NCBI GenBank assembly: GCA_019750135.1
Contig: JAIEOV010000030.1
Span: forward strand, 1-64,000
Length of the DNA: 64,000 nt
Direction of reading: 5' to 3'
Source: Reyranella sp.
GTDB taxonomy: Bacteria > Pseudomonadota > Alphaproteobacteria > Reyranellales > Reyranellaceae
A model generated the notes under the pieces. The model ran no database searches. It was not told the origin of the DNA and worked only from the letters and a program-made list of their open reading frames with translations. Numbering within the stretch: position 1 is the first letter of the stretch; every line of letters begins with the position of its first letter. Positions 42,357 through 52,389 of this stretch are shown here, piece by piece. Position numbers and translations under genes: made by a program.

Positions 42357-44393
42357 TCAACGCAGCGCTGCCGCGATGTTGCCGCCGTCGACCGTGACCA
42401 CCGCCCCTGTTGTCTTCGTCGCCTTGGCCAGCGAAACGAAGGCCTGCGCGACGTCCGCTGCGGTGACCTCCAGGCCTAAAAGGTTGCCGCCCATGTAGTC
42501 GGCTTCGCTGAGCCCGCGCTTCTTGGAGCGCTCGGCGATCATCTGGTCGGTCAGCAGGCCCGAGCGGATGCGGTCGGCGTTGACGGCGTTGGAGCGGATG
42601 GCATCGCCGCCATGGTCGAGCGCGTACTGCCGGCTGAGGAACAAGGTCGCCGCCTTGGGCAGCCCGTAGGGGCCGAAGTCCGGCCCGGGATTCACCGCTT
42701 GTTTGGACGTGTTGAACAGCAGGCAGCCGCCCAGCCCCTGGGCTCGCATGATGCGGACGGCGTTCTGCGCCACGCTCTGGTGCGCCCAGAAATTCAGCTC
42801 GAAGCTGTCGCGCAAGGTCTTGTCTGAAACGTCGCCGATGCGGCCCTGCCAGGCGGCGCCGGCGTTGGAGACGACGATGTCGACGCCGCCATAGGTCGCC
42901 GCGATCTTGTCGAAGGCGGCGCGCACCTCGGCGGGATTGGTCACGTCGCAGGCGATGGCCATGCCCTTGACCTTGCTCACGTCGCGGTCGACCACCACGA
43001 CCTCCGCGCCTTCCTTGGCGAAGGCCGCGGCCGTCGCCGCGCCGATGCCCGAGGCGCCGCCGGTCACCACGGCGATGCGCCGTGCCAGCGGCTTTTCCAC
43101 CGCCGCGCCGAGCTTGGCCTGCTCGAGCGACCAGTACTCGATGTCGAAGATGTCGGGCTCGGGGATGCACTCGTAGGTGCCGAGCCGCTCGGCGTCGGCC
43201 ACGACCTCCACCGTGGTTTCGGCGAGGTCGGCCGCGATCTTGGCGTCCTTCGAGGTGTTGCCGACGCCGAACAGGCCGAGCCCTGGCACCAGCACGACGC
43301 GTGGCATCGGGTCGAGCTCGGTCTTGCTCGGCATCTGCCGCACATTGTGGCGCTGGAAGTAGGCGTGATAATCGGTGACGAACGCGTCGAGCGCGGCCTT
43401 GGCGCCCGCCTTGAACGCATCGAGCTTGTCGGCCTCGGGCGCCGGCACGACCAATGGCACGCCCTTGGTGCGGATCGCATGGTCGGGCGTCACCGGACCC
43501 TGCTGGCTGTAGCGCGAAATCTCCTTGCCGCCGACGAAGGCCAGGATGCCGGGGTTGGTGCGGAACTCGAACACGAAGCGCTGCGCGGCCTCGCGGCCGC
43601 CGTCCTTGGCGGGCAGCGAGATCAGTCCGCGCAGGATCGGCGCGACATCGGCCACGCTCGCGATCTTCCCGGGCAGCGATACGCCGGCGAAGATCTGGCG
43701 CGTCTCCTTGGCCAGCCGCTTTTCTGCCAGCGTCACCAGGTCGATCATGCGCACATAGGCTTCTTCCGCGGTGGCGCCCATCGAGAAGATGCCGTGCTTC
43801 AGCAGGATCAACCCTTCGACGTCGGGATTCTTCCGCGCGATTTCGTTGGTTTTCTTGGCCAGCGCAAAGCCCGGCATGACGTAAGGCACCAGCGCCGCGC
43901 GCTTGCCGTAGACGTCGGCCGCCAGCGCCTCGCCGTCGGGCTGGTCGGTCAGCGCCAGCACCGCGTTGGAATGCGTGTGGTCGATGAACTTGTGCGGCAG
44001 GAAGGCGTGCAGCAGCGTCTCGACCGACGGGTTGGGTGATTTACTGTCCAGAAGGTTGCAGCGCTGGACGTTGACCATGTCCTCGTCCGACAGCGCCTGC
44101 AGCCCGACCAACTCGCGCAACGGCTCGAGTCGCACCGCCGGCAGGCCGGGCGCCTCGATCGTGCCCATGTCCCAGCCGCTGCCCTTCACGCACAACACGT
44201 CGACCGGCGCGCCGGTGATGTCCGCCACCTTGGTCTTGACAGAAGTGTTGCCGCCGCCATGCAGCACCAGCCGCGGCTCGCCGCCCAGCAGGCGCGTCGT
44301 GTAGACGCGCAAGGCCAGGTCCTCGCCGATGCCCTTGGCGGCATGCTGGGCGATCGCGGCCTTGGCGTCGCTGTCGGACCAGAGGTTTTGCAT
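42357..44393 (-). CDS. Bifunctional class II aldolase / short-chain dehydrogenase (RhaD-like)
   Basis: A 678-residue fusion. The N-terminal half (about 1-420) is a class II aldolase/adducin domain with the zinc histidines in FIDHTHSNAVLALTD (near 134-148) and LLKHGIFSMG (near 197). The C-terminal half (about 435-678) is an SDR dehydrogenase with TGGASGIGAATAAAF, SNAGAAW and the catalytic Y-x-x-x-K in YGLPKAA. This is the architecture of bifunctional rhamnulose-1-phosphate aldolase/lactaldehyde dehydrogenases. It lies 6 bases downstream of the alcohol dehydrogenase gene, in the same operon. Confidence 0.9.
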   Translation of the reverse strand: MQNLWSDSDAKAAIAQHAAKGIGEDLALRVYTTRLLGGEPRLVLHGGGNTSVKTKVADITGAPVDVLCVKGSGWDMGTIEAPGLPAVRLEPLRELVGLQALSDEDMVNVQRCNLLDSKSPNPSVETLLHAFLPHKFIDHTHSNAVLALTDQPDGEALAADVYGKRAALVPYVMPGFALAKKTNEIARKNPDVEGLILLKHGIFSMGATAEEAYVRMIDLVTLAEKRLAKETRQIFAGVSLPGKIASVADVAPILRGLISLPAKDGGREAAQRFVFEFRTNPGILAFVGGKEISRYSQQGPVTPDHAIRTKGVPLVVPAPEADKLDAFKAGAKAALDAFVTDYHAYFQRHNVRQMPSKTELDPMPRVVLVPGLGLFGVGNTSKDAKIAADLAETTVEVVADAERLGTYECIPEPDIFDIEYWSLEQAKLGAAVEKPLARRIAVVTGGASGIGAATAAAFAKEGAEVVVVDRDVSKVKGMAIACDVTNPAEVRAAFDKIAATYGGVDIVVSNAGAAWQGRIGDVSDKTLRDSFELNFWAHQSVAQNAVRIMRAQGLGGCLLFNTSKQAVNPGPDFGPYGLPKAATLFLSRQYALDHGGDAIRSNAVNADRIRSGLLTDQMIAERSKKRGLSEADYMGGNLLGLEVTAADVAQAFVSLAKATKTTGAVVTVDGGNIAAALR

Positions 44394-44399
44394 TGGCTC

Positions 44400-45412
<1,013 letters not shown>

Positions 45413-45416
<4 letters not shown>

Positions 45417-45916
45417 TGTTGGCTGCCCTTCATCTCGACGATCGTCTTGGCCATCACCGCCTCCTGGTCCCAGGGGAACAGGATCCAGGTGTCCTGGCTC
45501 ACCTCTGTAATATAGCTGTCGACCGTCGGCCGGCCGGCGGGCTTGGCATAGACGGTGGCGAAATGGGCCTTGGGCAGCAGCGCCCGCACGGCGCGCGCGG
45601 TGACCCCGGTATCGACCAAATCGTCGACGATCAGCCAGCCCTCGCCCTCGTCGTTCTCGGCCGAGGTGCCCTTCAGGAGCTCGACCTTGGCGCCGCGTTC
45701 CATGCGGTCGTAGGTCGAGCAGCAGACGGTGTCGATCAGTCGCAGGTTCAGCTCACGGGCGATGATGGCGGCCGGCACCAGGCCCCCGCGGGTGATGGCC
45801 ACCAGACCCTTGAACGGCCCGAGATCGGCCAGCCGCCACGCCAGCGCCCGGGCGTCGCGGTGCAGTTCCGTCCACGAGACGGGGAACATCTTGTTGTAGC
45901 CCGCGCTGCTCGCCAT
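45413..45916 (-). CDS. gpt: Xanthine phosphoribosyltransferase
   Basis: A 167-residue phosphoribosyltransferase. The PRPP loop is WLIVDDLVDTGVTAR (about 94-108), preceded by a strand carrying ITRGGLVPAAI, as in E. coli Gpt, which converts xanthine and guanine to their nucleotides at the inner membrane face. It is the first gene of a minus-strand operon whose other members act on sugars or acids, which is odd; a shared promoter might simply be convenient. The ATG lacks a clear SD. Confidence 0.88.
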
Positions 45917-46069
45917 GCGATTTCGTCTCCCGCCTTGTCCGGTTTGGCTTGCTCCCCGGAAGACGCTGAACTAACACCTTCGACCGGCGCAATGAAGACA
46001 TCGGTCAGTGGGGGCGCAGGACCAATCGCCGGGCCTTGCGGGACATAACAGGGACGGAGTCTGCGGGAC

Positions 46070-46795
46070 ATGGGATTCGAACTAACGGCCCACTTCTGGA
46101 GCGGCCTGGCTCAGATCATCCTGGTCAATATCGTGCTCTCGGGCGACAACGCCCTGGTCATCGCGCTGGCCTGCCGCAATCTCGAAAAGCGCCACCAGAG
46201 GCCGGCCATCCTGATCGGCAGCGCCGGCGCAATCATCCTGCGTATCATCTTCGTGCTGATCGTCGATCAGCTGCTGAAGATCGGCTACCTCAAGCTGATC
46301 GGCGGGCTCCTGCTGCTGTGGATCGGCGTCAAGCTGGTGCAGGGCGAGGACGAGCACGGTGACGGCGTCAAGGGGGCGGGCTCGTTGTGGGGCGCCATCC
46401 GCACCATCATCATCGCCGACGCGGTGATGAGCCTCGACAACGCCATCGCCATCGCCGCCGCCGCGCACGGCGACGTCACTTTGATCGTGCTGGGCCTCTT
46501 GATCAGCATCCCGCTGATCATCTTCGGCGCCACCCTGATCATGCTGCTGCTGAACCGCTTCCCGATCATCGTCATCGCCGGCGGCGGCCTGCTGGGCTAC
46601 ATCGCGGGCGAGGTGCTGGCGACCGATCCCGCCTACATGGAGTGGCTCGCCGCCCGAATCCCCAATCACAAGATGTGGTTCGAGATCGGTGGCGCGGTCC
46701 TCACGGTGGCGCTGGGCTACTGGCTGCAGCGACGCGCCAAGGCGAAGAAGCACGAAGAACCGGTCGATCTCGCGGCCGAAGGGCGGAAGGAGTAG
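46070..46795 (+). CDS. TerC family membrane protein (YjbE-like)
   Basis: A 241-residue protein with seven to eight predicted helices and the TerC signature acids: IVLSGDNALVIALA (near 22-35) and IIIADAVMSLDNAIAIAAA (near 114-132). Members of this family export metals such as Mn(II) and are needed during tellurite or metal stress and to metallate exported enzymes. The C-terminus is basic and cytoplasmic. It overlaps no gene but lies 5 bases before a universal stress protein. Confidence 0.9.
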   Translation: MGFELTAHFWSGLAQIILVNIVLSGDNALVIALACRNLEKRHQRPAILIGSAGAIILRIIFVLIVDQLLKIGYLKLIGGLLLLWIGVKLVQGEDEHGDGVKGAGSLWGAIRTIIIADAVMSLDNAIAIAAAAHGDVTLIVLGLLISIPLIIFGATLIMLLLNRFPIIVIAGGGLLGYIAGEVLATDPAYMEWLAARIPNHKMWFEIGGAVLTVALGYWLQRRAKAKKHEEPVDLAAEGRKE

Positions 46796-46800
46796 CGATC

Positions 46801-47232
46801 ATGGCGAAGATGAAGGCCATTCTCGTAGCCGTCGACGGCTCGGGCACCTCCGATCGCGCCGTGCGCCATGCCTGCGACCTGCTGGAGGCCGGCCTCGCTG
46901 CCGAGCTGCATCTGCTCAACGTGCAGCCCAACCTGGGTGGCGCGATCTCGGCCTTCGTGTCCAAGGAGCAGATCGACACGCATCATCGCGAGGAAGGCCA
47001 GAAGGCCCTGGCCACGGCCACGGAGATCGCCAAGAAGGCCGGTATTGCGGCCAAGGTCCATATCGGCGTCGGCCGCCAGGGCGAGATCGTGAGCGACTTC
47101 GTCGGCAAGCTGGGCGCAGGCCTGGTCGTGCTCGGCACGCGCGGCCATACCGGTCTTGCCGGCGTGCTGCTGGGCTCGGTGGCGCAGGATGTGATCGCCC
47201 ACGTCAAGGTGCCCGTAACGCTGGTGAAATAA
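46801..47232 (+). CDS. Universal stress protein
   Basis: A 143-residue UspA-type protein. It starts KAILVAVDGSGTSDRAVRHA and ends with the ATP-binding stretch GTRGHTGLAGVLLGSVAQDV and VPVTLV, the G-x(2)-G-x(9)-G(S/T) motif of nucleotide-binding Usp. It lies 5 bases downstream of TerC with no other promoter in the gap, so both are probably one transcript for stress or metal response. Confidence 0.9.
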   Translation: MAKMKAILVAVDGSGTSDRAVRHACDLLEAGLAAELHLLNVQPNLGGAISAFVSKEQIDTHHREEGQKALATATEIAKKAGIAAKVHIGVGRQGEIVSDFVGKLGAGLVVLGTRGHTGLAGVLLGSVAQDVIAHVKVPVTLVK

Positions 47233-47293
47233 CCCTCGGTTGTTGCTTCCGCCGGGAAGGCGTAAAACCGCGCCGCACGCTTGAGGAGGTCGA

Positions 47294-48481
47294 GTGGCGG
47301 AGCAGTTGTGGCGACGCGAGGCCCTGGCGCCGTACGCCACCCTGCCGTGGCAGAGCCACGGCCGCCTGCATCCCGAGGGCGAGGATCCGTCCCGCAGCCC
47401 GTTCCAGCGCGACCGCGACCGCATCATCCATTCGACGGCGTTCCGCCGGCTGAAGCACAAGACGCAGGTCTTCGTCTATCACGAGGGCGATCACTACCGG
47501 ACGCGGCTCACGCATTCGCTGGAAGTGGCGCAGATCGCCCGCACCATCTGCCGCACGCTGCATCTCGACGAGGATCTCGGCGAGGCCGTGGCGCTCGCCC
47601 ATGATCTCGGCCACACGCCGTTCGGCCATGCCGGCGAGGAGGCGCTGCACGCGGCGATGAAGCCGTTCGGCGGCTTCGACCACAACGCGCAGACCCTGCG
47701 CATCCTGACCAAGCTCGAGGAGCGCTACGCCGAGTTCAACGGACTCAACCTCACCTGGGAGACGCTGGAAGGCGCGGTCAAGCATAACGGTCCGCTGCTC
47801 AAGGATGGGCGCGCGCTGGAAGATCTGCCGGCTGCCATCGTCGAATACTGCCAGGACCACGATCTCGAGCTCGGCGGCCATGCCGGTCCGGAGGCGCAGG
47901 TCGCGGCGCTGAGCGACGACATTGCCTACAACAACCACGACATAGACGACGGCCTGCGCGCTGGCCTGTTCGGCGTCACCGACCTTCTGGATCTGCCGCT
48001 GGTCGGCGAGATGTTCTCGCTGGTGTCGAAGAAGTATCCGGGACTGGGCGAGAGCCGACTGGTCCACGAGGCCGTGCGTCGCGTCATCAACGCCATGGTC
48101 GAGGACGTGATGGCCGAGACCCGGCGCCGGCTGGCCGACGCCACGCCCCAGTCGGTCGCCGACATCCGGGCGCTCGGCCGTCCGATCGTGGCTTTCTCCG
48201 AGCGCATGGCCGAGACCGACCGCGTCGTGAAGAAGTTCCTTTACGGCCGCATGTACGAGCACTGGCATCTCAACCGCTCGCACTCCAAGGCGCGCCGCGT
48301 GGTGATGGACCTGTTCGGCCTGCTGTTCGCCGAGCCCAACTGCCTGCCGCCGCCCTGGCGCGAGCGCGCCGAGGCCGCCGAACGCCCGGCCCGCGCCCGC
48401 ATCGTCGCCGACTACATCGCCGGCATGACCGACCGGTATGCGCTGGACGAGCACCGGCGGCTGTTCGATTTGTACAACTGA
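47294..48481 (+). CDS. dgt: Deoxyguanosinetriphosphate triphosphohydrolase-like protein
   Basis: A 395-residue HD-domain phosphohydrolase, of Dgt-like length. The HD motif is complete: RTRLTHSLEVAQIAR (near 67-81), then AHDLGHTPFGHAGEEAL (near 103-119), and a later D in SDDIAYNNHD. It removes triphosphate from dNTPs, controlling pool size. The start is GTG at 47294, with GAGGAGG eight bases upstream. It is followed by argS on the same strand, as in many alphaproteobacteria. Confidence 0.92.
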   Translation: MAEQLWRREALAPYATLPWQSHGRLHPEGEDPSRSPFQRDRDRIIHSTAFRRLKHKTQVFVYHEGDHYRTRLTHSLEVAQIARTICRTLHLDEDLGEAVALAHDLGHTPFGHAGEEALHAAMKPFGGFDHNAQTLRILTKLEERYAEFNGLNLTWETLEGAVKHNGPLLKDGRALEDLPAAIVEYCQDHDLELGGHAGPEAQVAALSDDIAYNNHDIDDGLRAGLFGVTDLLDLPLVGEMFSLVSKKYPGLGESRLVHEAVRRVINAMVEDVMAETRRRLADATPQSVADIRALGRPIVAFSERMAETDRVVKKFLYGRMYEHWHLNRSHSKARRVVMDLFGLLFAEPNCLPPPWRERAEAAERPARARIVADYIAGMTDRYALDEHRRLFDLYN

Positions 48482-48565
48482 CCGCCGTCACGTCGCCGTC
48501 AAGCGGGACGATCGGCAAGGGGCGCGAGGTGACAAACCTTGCCATTTCGGCAATACCCCCGCCCC

Positions 48566-50308
48566 ATGAACCCGTACCGCCATTTCATCGGTGAAATCGA
48601 GGCCGCTCTGCGTGCCATGGAGGCGGCCGGCGAATTGCCGCCGGACCTCGATTTCTCCGCCATCACGGCCGAGCCGCCGCGCGATGCCGCGCATGGCGAC
48701 ATCGCCACCAACGCCGCCATGGTGCTTGCCAAGGCTGCCAAGAAGAAGCCGCGCGACATCGCCGAGCCGCTGCTGGCTCGCCTCAAGGCCAACCCCGACG
48801 TGGTCGATGGCGCGGTCGCAGGACCGGGGTTCATCAACCTCAAGATCTCGGACGGCTTCTGGCGCGATCGGCTGCGCGACTGCCTCACGGCCGGAATCGG
48901 CTACGGTGATTCGGCAATGGGGCAGGGCGCCAAGGTCAATGTCGAGTATGTGTCGGCCAATCCGACCGGGCCCCTCCACGTCGCCCATGCGCGCGGCGCG
49001 GTGGTGGGCGATGCGCTCGCCAACCTGCTGGCCAAGGCGGGCTATGCCGTCACCAAGGAGTACTACATCAACGACGCCGGTGCGCAGGTCGACAAGCTCG
49101 GGCAGTCGACTTTCCTGCGCTACAAGGAGGCGCTGGGCGGTGCCATCGGCGACATCCCGGAAGGACTCTATCCCGGCGAGTACCTGAAGGAAGTCGGCGC
49201 CGCGATCGCCAAGCGCGACGGCGCACGCTGGATCGACAAGCCGCAGTCGGACTGGCTGCCGGTCATGCGTGACTTCGCGATCGACGCGCTGATGGCCGAG
49301 ATCAAGACCGACCTCGAGACGATGGGCGTCAAGATGGACGTCTATACCTCGGAGCGCGCGCTGGTCGATGCTGGCGGCGTCGATCGCGTCTTCCAGGAGC
49401 TGACCCGTCAGGGCCTGATCTATACCGGCCGCCTCGAGCCGCCCAAGGGCCAGAAGCCCGACGACTGGGAAGATCGCGAGCAGGTGCTGTTCCGCGCCAC
49501 CAGCTTTGGCGATGAAGTGGATCGGCCTCTGAAGAAATCGGACGGCAGCTGGACCTACTTCGCCAACGACATCGCCAACCACTTCGACAAGTTCCGGCGC
49601 GGCTTCGCCGACATGATCGACGTCTGGGGCGCCGACCACAGCGGCTACGTGAAGCGCATGAAGGCGGCGGTCAGCGCCATCACCGAGAAGCGGGGCGAGC
49701 TCGACGTCAAGCTCTGCCAGCTCGTGCGCGTGATGAAGAACGGCGAGATGGTCCGCATGTCCAAGCGCGCCGGTACATTTGTTACATTGCGCGACCTGCT
49801 CGACGAAGTCGGCCCAGATGTCGTGCGTTTCACCATGCTGACGCGCAAGAACGACGCGCCGTTCGACTTCGACGTGGTAAAGGCCACAGAACAGTCACGC
49901 GATAACATGGTCTGGTACGTCCAGTATGGGCATGCACGGACTCGCTCCGTGTTGCGGCAGGCAGCCGCCGCCGGCGTCGCGATCGATGGACTGGACAGCG
50001 CTCCATTGGATCGTCTGGGCGACGCCGGCGAGCTGGCCCTGATCCGCCTGATCGCCCAGTGGCCGCGCCAGGTCGAGGCCGCCGCGTCCGCCCACGAGCC
50101 CCACCGGATTGCCTTCTATCTCTATGAGCTGGCTGCTGTCTTCCATGCCCATTGGACGCGCGGCCGCGAGGAGCCCGGCCTGCGTTTCGTGGTCGAGGGC
50201 GATGCCGAGCTGACGCGGGCGCGACTGGCGTTGGTACAGGGAATCGGATTTGTGATAGGATCAGGATTGAAGGTCTTCGGCGTAACTCCCGTCGAAGAGA
50301 TGAGATAA
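48566..50308 (+). CDS. argS: Arginine--tRNA ligase
   Basis: A 580-residue class I aminoacyl-tRNA synthetase. The HIGH motif appears as SANPTGPLHVAHARGA (near 131-146) and the KMSKS equivalent as VRMSKRAG near 401, with the DALR tRNA-binding domain at the C-terminus. The ATG at 48566 fits the family N-terminus (NPYRHFIGEIEAALR); an in-frame TTG at 48539 would add nine extra residues. It lies between dgt and the SPOR gene, 84 and 7 bases apart. It is essential for translation. Confidence 0.95.
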   Translation: MNPYRHFIGEIEAALRAMEAAGELPPDLDFSAITAEPPRDAAHGDIATNAAMVLAKAAKKKPRDIAEPLLARLKANPDVVDGAVAGPGFINLKISDGFWRDRLRDCLTAGIGYGDSAMGQGAKVNVEYVSANPTGPLHVAHARGAVVGDALANLLAKAGYAVTKEYYINDAGAQVDKLGQSTFLRYKEALGGAIGDIPEGLYPGEYLKEVGAAIAKRDGARWIDKPQSDWLPVMRDFAIDALMAEIKTDLETMGVKMDVYTSERALVDAGGVDRVFQELTRQGLIYTGRLEPPKGQKPDDWEDREQVLFRATSFGDEVDRPLKKSDGSWTYFANDIANHFDKFRRGFADMIDVWGADHSGYVKRMKAAVSAITEKRGELDVKLCQLVRVMKNGEMVRMSKRAGTFVTLRDLLDEVGPDVVRFTMLTRKNDAPFDFDVVKATEQSRDNMVWYVQYGHARTRSVLRQAAAAGVAIDGLDSAPLDRLGDAGELALIRLIAQWPRQVEAAASAHEPHRIAFYLYELAAVFHAHWTRGREEPGLRFVVEGDAELTRARLALVQGIGFVIGSGLKVFGVTPVEEMR

Positions 50309-50315
50309 GGAAAAA

Positions 50316-51224
50316 ATGCACATCCGCCGGTCCCCCTCCGGCGACGGTCCAACCATCTACCGGCCGAGCGAGTCGGTAGCTTCAGTACGGCTCGATCCGC
50401 CGGCCAGGCCCGTCGCGCACGAACCCGATTCCATTCCGCCGCCACCGCGCGATTCCCTGCTCATGCGGGTCAATCGACGGCGCGGCCAGATCCTCACCGT
50501 CATGGTCTCGATCGCCGCCATCGCGAGCTTCGGCTCGGTCGTGTGGTGGGCGCACAACCAGGATGTGAAGGCGGGCGGCCGCGGGCTGGAGCCCTTGGTC
50601 GTGCAGGCGCCGGCGACGCCGTCGCGGGTCAAGCCCGAGAATGCCGGCGGGCTCACCGTCCCGAACCAGGACAAGGAAGTCTTCAACCGCCTGCAGCCCA
50701 ACACCGTGCCGGCCCAGCCGGAGAAGCTGCTGCCCGGCCCGACCAATCCCAAGCTGCCCGCGGGCGGGATCCTGCCCACGCCGGCCGCCCCCAAGCCGCC
50801 CGATACCGAGGTCGCTGCCAAGACTCCGACGCCGCTGCAGGCCGCGACGCCGGCCTCGGTGACGCCGGGTGCTCCCGCCCCGGCGCCGGCGGTGACCGAG
50901 ACCAAGCCCGCCGCGCCGACCGAAAGCGGGCCCTCGATCGCCAGCCTGATCGACAACATGTCGGGACCGGCCGGCGGTTGGCGCGTCCAGGTCGCCTCGG
51001 TCAAGAACGAGGATGTCGCCAAGTCGACCTGGGCCCGCCTGCAGAGCGCGCACGGCGACGTGATGGCCAACCTGCGCATGACCGCGGTGCGAGTCGATCT
51101 CGGCGACAAGGGCGTGTGGTATCGCGTCCAGGGCGGTCCGCTCGACGAGAAGCAGGCGCAGAGCGTCTGCAGCACGCTCAAGACCCGCAAGGCCGACTGC
51201 GTCCTGGTTCCGCCGGCAAGGTGA
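50316..51224 (+). CDS. SPOR domain-containing membrane protein
   Basis: A 302-residue bitopic protein: a short cytoplasmic N-terminus, one membrane helix (about residues 65-88, ILTVMVSIAAIASFGSVVWW), a long Pro/Ala-rich periplasmic linker and a C-terminal SPOR domain (GWRVQVASVKNEDVAKSTWA in pieces near 222-241, ending CVLVPPAR). SPOR domains bind denuded glycan at the septum, so it is likely a cell-division protein. It starts 7 bases after argS. A 68-bp perfect palindrome follows its stop. Confidence 0.9.
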   Translation: MHIRRSPSGDGPTIYRPSESVASVRLDPPARPVAHEPDSIPPPPRDSLLMRVNRRRGQILTVMVSIAAIASFGSVVWWAHNQDVKAGGRGLEPLVVQAPATPSRVKPENAGGLTVPNQDKEVFNRLQPNTVPAQPEKLLPGPTNPKLPAGGILPTPAAPKPPDTEVAAKTPTPLQAATPASVTPGAPAPAPAVTETKPAAPTESGPSIASLIDNMSGPAGGWRVQVASVKNEDVAKSTWARLQSAHGDVMANLRMTAVRVDLGDKGVWYRVQGGPLDEKQAQSVCSTLKTRKADCVLVPPAR

Positions 51225-51230
51225 TCATGC

Positions 51231-51298
51231 TCTTCCGGACCGCCGGCCTCTGGCCGGCTCATGATCATGAGCCGGCCAGAGGCCGGCGGTCCGGAAGA
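51231..51298. repeat. Perfect 68-bp palindrome
   Basis: Positions 51231-51298 read the same on both strands with no mismatch: the arms start TCTTCCGGACCGCCGGCC and meet at TCATGATCATGA. It occupies nearly all of the 81-base gap between the SPOR stop and the nagZ ATG. Motif TCTTCCGGACC also occurs in the element at 59041. The hairpin or cruciform could affect read-through into nagZ. Confidence 0.9.
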
Positions 51299-51305
51299 CG
51301 ATGAT

Positions 51306-52334
51306 ATGAGTCCCAGAGCCGTCATCTTCGGTTGTGCCGGCCCCGACCTCACGGCCGACGAGCGGGCGTTCTTTCGCGACGCCGATCCGCTGGGCTTCAT
51401 TCTGTTCGCACGCAATGTCGATACGCCCGAGCGCACGCATCGGCTGGTCGAGGAGCTGCGCTCGTCGGTGGCGCGTGGCGATGCGCCGGTGCTGATCGAC
51501 CAGGAAGGCGGCCGAGTCGCGCGCCTGCGGCCGCCGCACTGGCGCAAGGCGCCGCCGGCCCGCCTGCTGGGTGACCTCTATGCGCGCGATCCGGAGCGCG
51601 GCCTGGAGGCGACGCGACTCAACGCGCGCCTGCTCGCGGCCGACGTCGCCTCGATCGGCGTCGACGTCGATTGCCTGCCTGTCCTCGACATCGGCTTCCC
51701 CGGGACCCACGCGGCGATCGGCGATCGCGCCTTCGCCGACCGGCCCGAGCCGGTTGCGGCGCTGGGCCGCGCCGCCGCCGAGGGCCTGCTGGCCGAAGGC
51801 GTCATGCCGGTGATCAAGCATATGCCCGGCCACGGCCGGTCCACCGTCGACAGCCACCTATCGTTGCCGCGCGTGACGGCCAGCCGCGAGGAGCTGGAGC
51901 GCACCGACTTCCTGCCCTTCAGGCTCCTGGCCGACCTGCCCTGGGGTATGACCGGCCATCTCCTGTTCGATGCCGTCGATCCTTCGACCGCCATGACGGT
52001 ATCGGCACGGGGCGTGAAGGAGATCATCCGCGGCCATATCGGCTTCGACGGCCTGCTGCTCAGCGATGACCTGTCCATGCAGGCCCTGGGCGGCTCGCTG
52101 GCCGAGCGCGCCGAGCGCTGTCTGGCCGCAGGCTGCGACATCGCCCTGCACTGCAACGGCCGCATGGACGAGATGACCGCGATCGTGGCCCGGACCGGCG
52201 CCATGACCGAAAAGGCGGCAGCTCGGTTCGCCGCCGGCCGTTCCTTCCTGGCCCGCCATCGCAATCCGGCCGGCAAAGCGGGCCTCGCCGATGCCGCCCG
52301 GAAGCTTGCAACCATGTTGGGGGAATGGGGATAA
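51306..52334 (+). CDS. nagZ: Beta-N-acetylhexosaminidase
   Basis: A 342-residue GH3 enzyme that removes GlcNAc from peptidoglycan turnover products in the cytoplasm. The catalytic motif KHMPGHGRSTVDSH (171-184) with the His general base is complete, and the nucleophile Asp occurs in LLLSDDLSMQAL near 250. The start at 51306 is 8 bases after a perfect palindrome. An upstream in-frame ATG at 51261 would fall inside that palindrome. nagZ-scpA-scpB-tat order is conserved in alphaproteobacteria. Confidence 0.93.
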   Translation: MSPRAVIFGCAGPDLTADERAFFRDADPLGFILFARNVDTPERTHRLVEELRSSVARGDAPVLIDQEGGRVARLRPPHWRKAPPARLLGDLYARDPERGLEATRLNARLLAADVASIGVDVDCLPVLDIGFPGTHAAIGDRAFADRPEPVAALGRAAAEGLLAEGVMPVIKHMPGHGRSTVDSHLSLPRVTASREELERTDFLPFRLLADLPWGMTGHLLFDAVDPSTAMTVSARGVKEIIRGHIGFDGLLLSDDLSMQALGGSLAERAERCLAAGCDIALHCNGRMDEMTAIVARTGAMTEKAAARFAAGRSFLARHRNPAGKAGLADAARKLATMLGEWG

Positions 52335-52389
52335 GGCAGGGTCAAATCCTGTGGCGGTGCCCGGCATCGATGGCATAAACGGGTCTCAC

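Noticed and set aside
51261..51305. Upstream ATG for nagZ at 51261
   Set aside because: It lies inside the 68-bp palindrome, adds residues unlike the family start, and the ATG at 51306 fits known NagZ proteins.
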